From positions 1 to 47,797 of the forward strand of contig DATKCJ010000250.1 in assembly GCA_035513275.1 (NCBI GenBank): a DNA stretch of 47,797 nucleotides, in the 5' to 3' direction. Below the pieces are notes generated by a model. It saw only the letters and a program-made list of their open reading frames with translations. It was not told the DNA's origin and ran no database searches. The stretch is from DATKCJ01 sp035513275. Its GTDB lineage: Bacteria > Verrucomicrobiota > Verrucomicrobiia > Opitutales > Opitutaceae. Shown one piece after another: positions 1 through 9,867 of this stretch; the stretch's first letter is position 1; the number at the start of each line of letters is the position of its first letter. The position numbers were made by a program, and so were the translations under genes.

Positions 1-1
1 G

Positions 2-2995
2 ACTCACAGCCAGGTGACGCTACGCCATCTCGGCGCCACGGATGGGGAGGCGCAGCTCTTCGACCGGCTCGCAGCATCGCTGATCTACGCCGATCCTTTG
101 CGGCGAGCCGCGACTGCGATACTGCGTGCAAACCGCCGCGGCCAAAACGGACTGTGGAGCCACGGCATCTCGGGCGACTCGGCGATCCTGCTGCTCACCG
201 TAAGCGATCCGGCGAACATCGACATCGTGCGCCAGGTGATTCTGGCGCACGCGTATTGGCGCACGAAGGGACTGGCGGTCGAGCTCGTCATCGTGAACGA
301 GGATGTTTCGGGCTACCGCCAGTCGCTGCACGACACGATCACCAGCTTGATCGCCTCCGGTGGCGAGGCGCAGATGTTGGACAGGGCAGGGGGAATCTTC
401 ATCCGCAGGCTCGAGCAGCTTCCAAACGACGACCGCATCCTCCTGCATGCGGCGGCGCGTGTGGTCCTCTCGGATGAGAGCGGCACACTCGCCGAACAGC
501 TCGAGAAACGCGCCGCCGCGGAGCCGGTCATCCCGGCGTTCACACCTTCCGGTCCGAAGTGGGCGGAGGAGATCTCCTCGGTCCCACCGCGCGAACTGAT
601 TTTCAAGAACGGGCTCGGCGGGTTCACACGCGACGGCCACGAGTATGTGACCACGTTGAAGCCCGGCGAGGTGACGCCCGCGCCGTGGGTCAATGTGATC
701 GCGAACCCGCACTTCGGCACGATCGTCTCCGAGGCCGGCAGCGCCTACACGTGGCTGGAGAACGCCCACGAATTCCGCCTCACGCCGTGGAGCAACGACG
801 CTGTGCGGGATCCGACAGGCGAGGCGCTCTACATCCGCGATGAGCAGAGCGGCAAATTCTGGTCGCCCACGCCGGGCCCCGCGCGCGGCGCGACGCCCTA
901 CGTAATCCGCCACGGCTTCGGCTACTCGGTGTTTGAGCACACGGAGAACGGCATCGTGTCGGAGTTGTGGGTCTATGTGGCGATGGACGCGCCGGTGAAG
1001 TTCTCCGTGCTAAAGCTGCGCAACATCTCCGGGCGGCACCGCCGGATCTCCGTGACCGGTTATTGGGAATGGGTCCTCGGCGATTTGCGCCAGCGAAGCA
1101 TGTTCCATGTGCAGACCGAGGTAGACCTGAAGACCGGCGCACTGCTTGCGCGCAATCACTACAGTCCTGAGTTTCCCGGTCGGATTGTCTTCATCGACGT
1201 AAACGAGACCTCGCGCACTGTCACCGGCGACCGCAGGGAATTCATCGGTCGCAACGGAAACCTCGGGCAGCCGGCGGCGCTGAAGCGCACGCGCCTGTCA
1301 GGTAAAGTCGGCGCGGGCCTCGATCCATGCGGCGTGGTCCAGGTGAGTTTCGAACTCCCTGCGGGGCACGAACGCGAGGCGAGCTTCCGGCTCGGCGCCG
1401 GCAGGAACCTCGCCGACGTGCAGGCGCTCGTGCAGCGATTCCGCGGAGGCGATGCCGGCCGTCGCGCGCTCGAGGGTGTCTGGGAATTTTGGAACCGCAC
1501 GCTCGGCGCCGTGAATGTCGACACTCCCGATCCCGCCGTGAACGTAATGGCAAACGGCTGGCTGCTCTACCAGACGCTGTGCTGCCGCGTGTGGGGCCGC
1601 TCGGGTTTCTACCAGTCCGGCGGCGCGTTCGGTTTTCGCGATCAGTTGCAGGACACGATGGCGCTCGTGCACGCCGAGCCCGCCGCGACCCGCGAGCATT
1701 TGCTCCGCGCTGCGGCGCGCCAGTTCCGCGAGGGCGATGTGCAGCACTGGTGGCACCCGCCGTCGGGTCGTGGCGTGCGCACGCGTTTTTCAGACGACTT
1801 CCTCTGGCTGCCCTACGCGACGTGCCGCTACGTGTCGTGCGTCGCAGACACGGGCGTGCTCGACGAGCGTGTGCCGTTCATCGAGGGCAGGCAGGTCAAG
1901 CCGGGCGAGGAGGCCAGTTACGATCTTCCGGGCCGCTCCGATGAATCGGCCACGCTCTACGAACATTGCGTGCGCGCGATCGAGCGCGGATTGAATTTCG
2001 GGACGCACGGGTTGCCGTTGATGGGGTGCGGCGACTGGAACGACGGCATGAACCGCGTGGGCAACGAGGGCCGCGGCGAGAGCGTGTGGCTCGCGTTCTT
2101 TCTGCACGACGTGCTCAAGCAGTTCTCGCCGGTCGCGCGCGCGAGAAACGATGTCGCGTTTGCAGACCGCTGCGAGCTGGAGGCGCGGAAGCTGCGCGAC
2201 AACATCGAGACGCATGCATGGGACGGCCAGTGGTATCTGCGCGCGTGGTTCGACAATGGCGAGCCGCTCGGCTCGGCCGCGAATTCCGAGTGCCAGATCG
2301 ATTCACTGCCGCAAACCTGGTCGGTGATCAGCGGAGCGGGAGACCCCGCGCGATCGAGCCAGGCGATGACCTCCGTCGACCGCCGGCTCGTGCGGCGCGA
2401 CGCCGGGTTGATCCAGCTCTTCGACCCGCCCTTCGACAAGTCGGCGCAGGACCCGGGCTACATCAAGGGCTACATCCCGGGCGTGCGCGAGAACGGCGGG
2501 CAATACACCCATGCTGCGATCTGGACTGCGATGGCCTTTGCGCTCAAGGGCGATCACGTGCGCGCCTGGGAGCTCTTCGACATGCTTAATCCCGTCAACC
2601 ACGGTGCGACGCCCGGGCAGATCGCGACCTACAAGGTAGAGCCTTACGTGGTCGCGGCCGACGTCTACGGCGCGCCGCCGCACACCGGCCGGGGCGGATG
2701 GACGTGGTATACCGGCTCGGCCGGCTGGATGTATCGGTTGCTCGTCGAGACGCTGCTCGGCATCCACCGCGAGGGCGACCAACTGCGGCTCGAGCCTCGC
2801 ATGCCTGCGGACTGGAGCTCCTTCAAGGTTCACTACCGTTTCCGGCAAACGGTCTACCACATTATCATTTCGAGACTACCGGCCGACGATGCCGAGGCGA
2901 GCCGCCTGCAACTCGACGGAAACGAACTGCAGGGAGCAACCGTGCCACTCCAGAACGATCACCGGGATCACTCGGTGGAGTTCAGGGTGCGGTGA
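2..2995 (+). CDS. Cyclic beta-1,2-glucan synthase-like protein, C-terminal GH94 part (5' truncated by window edge)
   Basis: The frame is already open at base 2, so the first visible start-like codon (GTG at 14) is internal and the real start lies upstream. About 990 residues are visible, against roughly 2,800 in NdvB/Cgs proteins. What is visible resembles the region around the glycoside hydrolase family 94 domain: an N-terminal lobe with WSHGISGDSAILL, then a beta-sandwich, then an alpha/alpha barrel. The barrel carries GCGDWNDGMN near residue 677, whose second Asp is the expected general acid of GH94 phosphorylases. In NdvB this domain trims the growing beta-1,2-glucan by phosphorolysis. 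A stand-alone cellobiose or chitobiose phosphorylase is less likely because of the open 5' end and the N-terminal lobe. Substrate is inferred from family only. Confidence 0.82.
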   Translation, partial: THSQVTLRHLGATDGEAQLFDRLAASLIYADPLRRAATAILRANRRGQNGLWSHGISGDSAILLLTVSDPANIDIVRQVILAHAYWRTKGLAVELVIVNEDVSGYRQSLHDTITSLIASGGEAQMLDRAGGIFIRRLEQLPNDDRILLHAAARVVLSDESGTLAEQLEKRAAAEPVIPAFTPSGPKWAEEISSVPPRELIFKNGLGGFTRDGHEYVTTLKPGEVTPAPWVNVIANPHFGTIVSEAGSAYTWLENAHEFRLTPWSNDAVRDPTGEALYIRDEQSGKFWSPTPGPARGATPYVIRHGFGYSVFEHTENGIVSELWVYVAMDAPVKFSVLKLRNISGRHRRISVTGYWEWVLGDLRQRSMFHVQTEVDLKTGALLARNHYSPEFPGRIVFIDVNETSRTVTGDRREFIGRNGNLGQPAALKRTRLSGKVGAGLDPCGVVQVSFELPAGHEREASFRLGAGRNLADVQALVQRFRGGDAGRRALEGVWEFWNRTLGAVNVDTPDPAVNVMANGWLLYQTLCCRVWGRSGFYQSGGAFGFRDQLQDTMALVHAEPAATREHLLRAAARQFREGDVQHWWHPPSGRGVRTRFSDDFLWLPYATCRYVSCVADTGVLDERVPFIEGRQVKPGEEASYDLPGRSDESATLYEHCVRAIERGLNFGTHGLPLMGCGDWNDGMNRVGNEGRGESVWLAFFLHDVLKQFSPVARARNDVAFADRCELEARKLRDNIETHAWDGQWYLRAWFDNGEPLGSAANSECQIDSLPQTWSVISGAGDPARSSQAMTSVDRRLVRRDAGLIQLFDPPFDKSAQDPGYIKGYIPGVRENGGQYTHAAIWTAMAFALKGDHVRAWELFDMLNPVNHGATPGQIATYKVEPYVVAADVYGAPPHTGRGGWTWYTGSAGWMYRLLVETLLGIHREGDQLRLEPRMPADWSSFKVHYRFRQTVYHIIISRLPADDAEASRLQLDGNELQGATVPLQNDHRDHSVEFRVR

Positions 2996-3336
2996 GGGGC
3001 GAGTTGGCCGAGCATCATGGGCGCCGCAGCGCCGGCTTGCTTCGCCGCAGCCCCGCTGAGCGGGATGAAGGCGGGTAGCCCGGCCTCTCCGAGGACGGGT
3101 GAGTCACGGACCCGCGCTCGGAGATCGCGGGCTACCCAAATTCACTGAGCTTGGGAATGGCTCGTCCTTCGGCGTTGCAGGCTCCGGGGTTTTTCCACGC
3201 CCCGCGCCGGCAGATGCTGCCGAAAGCGGAGTAGTATTTCACCCCATAGTAGCGAGAGCACAGACGGGGCAAACTGACTGGCCGCGCGGGACTCTCGGTT
3301 CACTCAGGCCGCGCGCAAACACACACCATTTCAGCC
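2996..3336. other. Intergenic region with one palindromic element
   Basis: This 341-base gap separates the GH94 gene from the receiver gene. It contains the GTAGC-bounded palindrome annotated separately. The rest, rich in G+C up to about 3230 and less so just before the receiver gene, shows no convincing open frame, promoter consensus or terminator. A promoter for the receiver gene probably lies in the last 100 bases, but I cannot point to it. Confidence 0.5.
3075..3135. repeat. GTAGC-bounded palindromic element, copy 1
   Basis: The element starts GTAGCCCG and ends CGGGCTAC. Its outer arms of about 19 bases pair with only a couple of mismatches (left arm continues TCTCCGAG, right arm starts CTCGGAGA). 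An inner GGGT/ACCC pair adds a second stem. The reverse complement of its right arm matches the copy at 5392 over about 26 bases, so this is a dispersed family rather than a chance hairpin. It lies after the GH94 stop codon and could fold into RNA stems that stabilise or end that transcript. Confidence 0.75.
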
Positions 3337-3873
3337 ATGCAGAATTCCCAAACAAACTCGGCATCGCCGCTGCGCATCCTCCTGTGCGATGACTTCGCGG
3401 AGATCCGCGAACTTCTCGCCACCATGCTGCGGCGGGATGGTTTTGAAGTGGATGCTGCGGGCGACGGAGCCTCGGGGTGGGACGCCTTCTGCGCCCGGCC
3501 CTACGACTTGTTGATCACCGACAACGACATGCCACTTCTCACGGGATTGGAGCTGGTCCGCCGCGTGCGGGCGATACCGCATGAGCTTCCGGTGATTGTT
3601 ATCTCCGGCTTTGCGCGGTGGGAGGATTCCGACGTGAAGTCGCTCCTCGAGCCGGGAGCGTTCATCGAGAAGCCTTTTGCATTTCCCGTCCTTCGCGCAA
3701 AGGTCGAGGAACTCATGAACGGCAAGCTGGCGCGGGCCAAGCGCGGTGCACCCGCGGACACAAGGCCTCTGCCACTTCAACCGGAGCACGGTTTGAATGG
3801 CAATGGCGTGAACGCCGGACACCCGCGGGCACATGCGACGCCTTTGAGCGCGGCGAGCAAATCGAATGGCTGA
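3337..3873 (+). CDS. Single-domain response regulator (CheY-like receiver)
   Basis: A 178-residue protein with one receiver domain and no DNA-binding output. The acidic pair D18-D19 lies in LLCDDFAEIR. The phospho-acceptor is D62 in TDNDMP, the switch Ser is in VIVISGF, and the conserved Lys is in EKPF. After about residue 130 the tail is polar and low in predicted structure (RAKRGAPADTRPLPLQ...), which is unusual for CheY and may be a linker or disordered end. No histidine kinase is encoded nearby, so its partner is unknown. The next gene begins 11 bases after the stop, so the two may be co-transcribed. Confidence 0.9.
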   Translation: MQNSQTNSASPLRILLCDDFAEIRELLATMLRRDGFEVDAAGDGASGWDAFCARPYDLLITDNDMPLLTGLELVRRVRAIPHELPVIVISGFARWEDSDVKSLLEPGAFIEKPFAFPVLRAKVEELMNGKLARAKRGAPADTRPLPLQPEHGLNGNGVNAGHPRAHATPLSAASKSNG

Positions 3874-3884
3874 GAGAACGGGCC

Positions 3885-5359
3885 ATGAGGGCTCTGCTGC
3901 TCTACCCCGGGTTCCCCGACACATTCTGGAGCTTCAAGCACGTCTTGAAGTTCGTGCATAGGAAGTCGTCGCTGCCGCCGCTTGGCCTGCTGACGGTTGC
4001 GGCGATGCTGCCTCGCGAGTGGGAGAAACGACTCGTCGATGTGAACGTGCGCGCCATGCAGGACACGGACCTCGCTTGGGCGGACATCGTGATGATCAGC
4101 GCGATGATCGCGCAACGGCACTCGGCGAAGGAGTTGATCGCACGCTGCCGTGCCGCGGGTAAGACCATCGTCGCCGGCGGCCCGCTCTTCACACTCGAGC
4201 ATGAGCAGTTTCCCGAGGTCGATCACTCGTGCTCAATGAGGCCGAGGTGACACTGCCTGGATTCCTCGAAGATTTCGCGAGTGGCTGCGCACGGCGTGTC
4301 TACACGTCGGCCGAGCTCCCCGACCTCAGCCTGGCGCCGGTTCCGATGTGGGAGCTGGCCGATCTGAAAGCATACGCCTCGATGTGCGTGCAGTATTCGC
4401 GCGGGTGTCCGTTCGATTGCGATTTTTGCAGCGTCACCGCGATGTTCGGGCACCGCCCGCGCATCAAAAGCACCGCACAGGTCATCGCCGAGTTGAACGG
4501 GCTGCGACGCCTAGGCTGGAAGGGGAACATCTTCTTCGTCGATGACAACTTCATCGGCAACAAGCGCGCGCTGAAAGAGGACCTGCTCCCCGCGCTGATT
4601 GAGTGGCAGCGCGACAGCCGCGCGGTCGCGTTCTACACCGAGGCCTCGATCAATCTCGCGGATGACGGGGAGCTGATGGACTTGATGGCACGCGCGGGCT
4701 TCGACCAGGTGTTTGTCGGCATCGAGACGCCGGACGAGGGAAGCCTTGCCGAGTGCAACAAGCGCCAGAACCGCAAGCGCGACCTGATCGCCGACGTGAA
4801 GCGCATGCAGCGCGCGGGCCTCCAGGTGCAGGGCGGGTTCATCGTCGGGTTCGACAACGACACGCCGACAATATTCGAGCGGCAGATCGAGTTCATCCAG
4901 AAGAGCGGAATCGTCACCGCGATGGTGGGCCTACTTCAGGCGGTGCCGGGCACCAAACTCCACGATCGCATGCTGGAGCAGGGCCGCCTGCTGGGCGACA
5001 CGACGGGCGACAACGTCGACGGCACCACAAACTTCGTCCCTCGGATGGACAGCGAGACGCTGCGCGATGGTTACCGGAAACTGATGAAGAAGCTTTACGC
5101 GCCCGGCCCGTATTATCGGCGGATCCGCACGTTGCTGCGCGAGAGCCCGGTGCCGAGCATCCGCACGTCGCTCAGTTGGAGGAATCTCATGGCCTTCGCC
5201 CAGGCGGGCGTGCGCCTCGGAATCTTTGGACGCGAGCGTTTCGAATACTGGCGGCTGCTTCTGTGGACTTCGTTCCGGCGGCCGAGGCTGGTGCCGTTGG
5301 CGGTGAGACTCTCGATCTACGGTTTCCACTTCCGCAAGTGCTCCGCGGCGCTGGGCTGA
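3885..5359 (+). CDS. B12-binding radical SAM protein (DUF4070 type), interrupted by a one-base deletion near 4226
   Basis: Two overlapping frames together make one typical protein of about 491 residues. The first frame (from ATG 3885) encodes the cobalamin-binding Rossmann domain (RALLLYPGFPDTFWSF, SLPPLGLLTVAAMLP, VAGGPLFT) and breaks off after PEVDH. The second frame resumes with VLNEAEVTLPGFLEDF. It carries the radical SAM cluster motif RGCPFDCDFC (CxxxCxxC) and a C-terminal DUF4070-like part (MDSETLRDGYRKLMKKLY). Adding one T after GATCAC at 4221-4226 restores VDHFVLNEAE, which fits relatives. The family includes the hopanoid methylase HpnP and other methyltransferases or cyclases; the substrate here is unknown. 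The break may be a real mutation or a sequencing error. No long homopolymer is present. Confidence 0.85.
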
Positions 5360-5391
5360 TTCAGATTGCACCCAATGACGTGGTGTCGGAG

Positions 5392-5507
5392 GTAGCCCGC
5401 GATCTCCGAGCGCGGGTGCCTTGGCCGTCGGGCGAATGTCCAAATCTCACTGGATGTCACGTTTGGTCGGGTAAGACCCCATGGAGGCGCCGGGAGGTTC
5501 AAGCTAC
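5392..5507. repeat. GTAGC-bounded element, copy 2 (half-palindrome)
   Basis: This copy begins GTAGCCCGCGATCTCCGAG and continues CGCGGGT, matching the reverse complement of the right arm of copy 1 over about 26 bases. A GCTAC at 5503-5507 could be its far end, but the interior does not pair well. It lies between the radical SAM gene and the small membrane protein gene and ends about ten bases before the latter's start codon. Confidence 0.6.
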
Positions 5508-5516
5508 CATCGTGTT

Positions 5517-5714
5517 ATGCCCTTAATGACCGTGGTTATCACTTTGATCGTCGTCGGCGTGCTGCTCTGGCTCGTCAACACCTACATCCCGATGGCTGGC
5601 AGCATCAAAAGCATTTTGAACGCAGTCGTTGTGATCGCCGTGATCATCTGGCTGCTGTTCGCCTTCGGAGTCCTCGACAACTCGGGCGACATCAAGCTGC
5701 CGAAGGTGAACTGA
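5517..5714 (+). CDS. Small two-helix membrane protein (Thivi_2564 family)
   Basis: A 65-residue protein with two hydrophobic helices. The first starts at the N-terminus (MTVVITLIVVGVLLWLVN). A short polar turn with a conserved-looking NTYIPM follows. The second helix is ILNAVVVIAVIIWLLFAFGVL, and the tail is soluble. This matches the Thivi_2564 family of small membrane proteins, whose function is unknown. I chose ATG 5517 over the upstream ATG 5481 because the extra residues (MEAPGGSSYHRV) fall in repeat sequence. ATG 5526 is also possible. No good ribosome-binding site is seen; the nearest GGAGG is 19 bases upstream. Confidence 0.8.
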   Translation: MPLMTVVITLIVVGVLLWLVNTYIPMAGSIKSILNAVVVIAVIIWLLFAFGVLDNSGDIKLPKVN

Positions 5715-5851
5715 TCGGGCGGGAAGGTGGTGCTACTAACGGGCGCGGATCCGCGCGCGCATCCTTGGGCTCTCAGTCGGCTGCCCGTTCGTCATCGCCG
5801 AGGCGTTCCCCTAGACGCTGTGGCAGCAGACCTGTGGCGCAAACCAAACCA

Positions 5852-5872
5852 ATGTCACCTAATGGGTGACAT
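5852..5872. promoter_or_regulatory. 21-base palindrome, copy A
   Basis: Eight-base arms ATGTCACC and GGTGACAT flank a five-base core TAATG. A near-identical copy starts 47 bases downstream, and a related perfect palindrome lies at 18572. Size and symmetry resemble a dimeric repressor operator, such as a TetR-type site. However, it lies between two genes that converge on it, so it does not precede an obvious start codon. It could also be the end of a lost mobile element. Confidence 0.6.
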
Positions 5873-5898
5873 GTTTGGATGCCGTTTTCTCCGAGGGG

Positions 5899-5919
5899 AT
5901 GTCACCTAATAGGTGACAT
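5899..5919. promoter_or_regulatory. 21-base palindrome, copy B
   Basis: The arms ATGTCACCTA and TAGGTGACAT are perfectly complementary around a single central base. It differs from copy A only at one core base. It is followed directly by a further TGTCATC that partly repeats the arm. The next gene on the minus strand (the permease-like gene) ends about 50 bases away. The pair of sites within about 70 bases suggests cooperative binding or a duplicated element. Confidence 0.65.
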
Positions 5920-5967
5920 GTCATCTGAGATGCCGGAGCGACAAGACGACGTTTTGGCCGTCCTTCC

Positions 5968-6663
5968 TCATAGCCCCAGAAACTGAATCGCGCAGCCGGC
6001 GCTCAGCACCACCGCGCCGGCCATTGCGTGTGTGTAGTGCTCGATGCGTCGGAGTGGGAGCAGGCGCAGACCCTTCACGGCGAACAGCACCGTGGCCAAC
6101 ATCGCGCCGATCGTCAGCGCCGTGAACACTGCGGACACGACCCACATCTCGCCCCAGTGGCCCTGCGCGGCGGGATACATCACGAGCGGGATCATCGGCT
6201 CGCACGGGCCGAGCACGAAGATCGTGAACAAGATCCAGGGAGTGAGCTTGAATCCCATCTGCGCGCCGTCACCCGCGGCACCGTGATTGTGATCGGCATC
6301 GTGGGCGTGCTTCCGCCGATACAGCGCGTGGTTCACGCCCCACGCAAAATACACCGCGCCAAACGCGATCATCGCCCACGCGGCGAGGTTGCCGCGAAAT
6401 TCCTCGATCACCTGCACGCGCTCGAGCCCATGACCGAGCGCGACGGCACCGACGGCAATGACCACGGAGCTCGCGACGTGGCCGACGCCGCAGAGACTTG
6501 TCCAGAAGATCATCCGGCGCGTCGTCCACTGGCGCGCCTTGCCCATCACGATGAACGGCAGGTAGTGGTCGGGTCCCGCGAGCGTGTGCAGCACCGCGAC
6601 GCCTGCCGTGCTCAGGAGGAGGATCGAGAGGGCTGCGAAACTGGTGGGAAGCGCGTCGATCAT
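5968..6663 (-). CDS. Nickel/cobalt permease-like membrane protein (probable Ni supply for the hydrogenase)
   Basis: A 231-residue protein with about six hydrophobic helices. Helix 1 carries HTLAGPDHYLPF, an H-x5-D-H pattern (H26, D32, H33) resembling the metal-selecting motif of NicO and UreH-like permeases. A His/Asp-rich cytoplasmic loop (KHAHDADHNHG, about residues 117-128) is typical of Ni/Co transporters. A later helix has FVLGPCEPMIPL. It starts 16 bases after the hyaD stop codon, so it appears to be the last gene of the hydrogenase structural operon, which supports nickel uptake. A relation to sulfite-exporter-like (TauE/SafE) proteins is the main alternative. Confidence 0.78.
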   Translation of the reverse strand: MIDALPTSFAALSILLLSTAGVAVLHTLAGPDHYLPFIVMGKARQWTTRRMIFWTSLCGVGHVASSVVIAVGAVALGHGLERVQVIEEFRGNLAAWAMIAFGAVYFAWGVNHALYRRKHAHDADHNHGAAGDGAQMGFKLTPWILFTIFVLGPCEPMIPLVMYPAAQGHWGEMWVVSAVFTALTIGAMLATVLFAVKGLRLLPLRRIEHYTHAMAGAVVLSAGCAIQFLGL

Positions 6664-6679
6664 TTGCGGACACCGTGAA

Positions 6680-7210
6680 TCACACGAGGGCGGCCAGCTG
6701 CTTCGCGAGCGCGCGAATCGAAGCGACGACGCGCGGCACCGCGGAGGCGACCTCAGGCGAAAGCTCCATGCACATCGGATTCACACTCTCGACCGAGACC
6801 GTGTAGAGGTGGATGCGCGGCAACCGCCCGATGAGCGCGGCGGCAGCGAAAAGATCCTTCAACCCGAAATCGTGTGCCCCCAGTCCGCGGGGCAGTTCTC
6901 CCACTGTTTCGGGTTGAAGGAAGGAGATTGAGCCCGCGGCGAGTCCGTCGCGCGTGGCGTCGATCATCACAATGTCCTCCGCGCCGTCGAACTCCGTGAG
7001 GAGGTTCACGCCGCCGGTGCCGCCGTCGAGCAGTCGCACGCCGGCGAGCGTCGGAAGATCCTCGAGGAGACGCATCACGTGCACACCCACGCCCTCGTCG
7101 CCCATGAGGATGTTGCCCACGGCGAGCACGAGGACCCTTTCGCCCGCCGCGCATAGGGGCGCGGCGGGCGAGGGTTCACCCACGAGCGTGGAATCGATCA
7201 AGCCAGCCAT
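6680..7210 (-). CDS. hyaD: Hydrogenase maturation endopeptidase (peptidase M52)
   Basis: A 176-residue protease that removes the C-terminal peptide of the large subunit once nickel is inserted. The expected nickel-sensing ligands are present: E39 in GNILMGDEGVG, D84 in VMIDATRDG and H113 in GAHDFGLKDL, with the same spacing as E16, D62 and H93 of E. coli HybD. LLDGGTGG is also conserved. Its substrate should be HyaB, encoded two genes upstream, which ends in a cleavable 16-residue tail. The N-terminus is about 20 residues longer than in HybD, so an internal start is possible. A 142-base gap with a palindromic element separates it from hyaC. Confidence 0.93.
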   Translation of the reverse strand: MAGLIDSTLVGEPSPAAPLCAAGERVLVLAVGNILMGDEGVGVHVMRLLEDLPTLAGVRLLDGGTGGVNLLTEFDGAEDIVMIDATRDGLAAGSISFLQPETVGELPRGLGAHDFGLKDLFAAAALIGRLPRIHLYTVSVESVNPMCMELSPEVASAVPRVVASIRALAKQLAALV

Positions 7211-7247
7211 GGGAGAGGGAGTCGCGTTGGCGCCACAACCCTGACTC

Positions 7248-7342
7248 TGTCATTGCGAGGAGTTCCCGGCACAAGCCGGGGACGACGAAGCAATCCAGCA
7301 AGGATGGATCGCCGCGGCGCGAGGACGCGCCTCGCGATGACA
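7248..7342. repeat. Long palindromic element between hyaC and hyaD
   Basis: The ends TGTCATTGCGAGG and CCTCGCGATGACA are inverted copies with one mismatch. Inside, GCAATCCA and TGGATCGC form a second nested pair, and a GCACAAGCCGG-like stem is also visible. The TCATTGCGAGGA...GAAGCAATCC layout resembles a widespread short palindromic repeat seen in many unrelated bacteria. It sits within the hydrogenase operon and would form a strong RNA stem between hyaC and hyaD. Such a stem could lower downstream expression. Confidence 0.7.
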
Positions 7343-7352
7343 AACATTGGGA

Positions 7353-8123
7353 TCATGTCGCTGGTTTCGACTTCGGTGCGGACTCGGGAACTTGCCCGCT
7401 CTTCCGGTGCCGGAACTCCGAGAAACCCGTGGCCTCCTCGGCGGCGATCTTTTCCTTTTCCATGAACTTCCACCCGCCGACCATCGACGAGAGCACGCCG
7501 TGGCCCTCGACGTAGTCGTGGTAGAAGACGAGGTAAATGTGGATGATCGTGAAGACGATGAATGCCCACAGCACCGCGTAGTGGAAGATGCGCAGGTTCT
7601 GCTCGCTGCCGAACAGGGGCACCATCCACGTGAAGAGCTGCGGGAACCATGACTCGCTCATCGGCGCGTAGAGCGCGAAGCCCGAGAGCACCTGAAACAC
7701 CGTCAACAGGCCCGTGCCCATGTAGGTGAAGTAGGCGACGGAGTTGTGACCGAGCGTGTGCACGGGCTTGCTCGTCGACTGCAGGATATCGACCTTCAGC
7801 ACGGCTGCCACCTCGCGAAGCTGCGGCTTCGAGATTGGGAAGAAATTCCGCCAGTGCGTGTATTTGTTTCCCACCGAAGCCCAGTAGAGCCGGAACACGA
7901 AGTTCATCATGAACACGTAGGCCGTGGCGAAGTGCACGAAGCGGATCGTGCCGAACCAGTAGCTGTGCGACGCCTCGGCCGAGCTCACCAGCGCGGGTGG
8001 ATTTGCGATGAGCCAGCCCGTCGCGCCGAGCACGATGATGCAGACGGCGTTGATCCAGTGGAACCAGCGCACCGGCTGCTCCCACACGTAGACCCGCTGG
8101 TAGTCGTGAGAGTTGTTTTTCAT
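7353..8123 (-). CDS. hyaC: [NiFe]-hydrogenase cytochrome b subunit
   Basis: A 256-residue di-haem membrane protein that anchors the hydrogenase and passes its electrons to quinone. Four transmembrane helices are visible, with candidate haem-ligand His residues in WEQPVRWFHWINA, FGTIRFVHFATAY, NLRIFHYAVLW and FTIIHIYLVFYHDYVEG. The final motif HDYVEGHG is characteristic of HyaC/HupC. The C-terminal 40 residues are charged and Lys-rich, and longer than in E. coli HyaC. It starts 13 bases after the hyaB stop codon, consistent with one transcript. Confidence 0.95.
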   Translation of the reverse strand: MKNNSHDYQRVYVWEQPVRWFHWINAVCIIVLGATGWLIANPPALVSSAEASHSYWFGTIRFVHFATAYVFMMNFVFRLYWASVGNKYTHWRNFFPISKPQLREVAAVLKVDILQSTSKPVHTLGHNSVAYFTYMGTGLLTVFQVLSGFALYAPMSESWFPQLFTWMVPLFGSEQNLRIFHYAVLWAFIVFTIIHIYLVFYHDYVEGHGVLSSMVGGWKFMEKEKIAAEEATGFSEFRHRKSGQVPESAPKSKPAT

Positions 8124-8136
8124 GGCGCGGGGTGGG

Positions 8137-9855
<1,719 letters not shown>

Positions 9856-9867
9856 GTCGGTGAGGGC

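Noticed and set aside
5727..6125. Two small open frames (60 and 70 codons) between the small membrane protein and permease genes
   Set aside because: They span the palindromes and the end of the permease gene, and have no ribosome-binding site or recognisable sequence.
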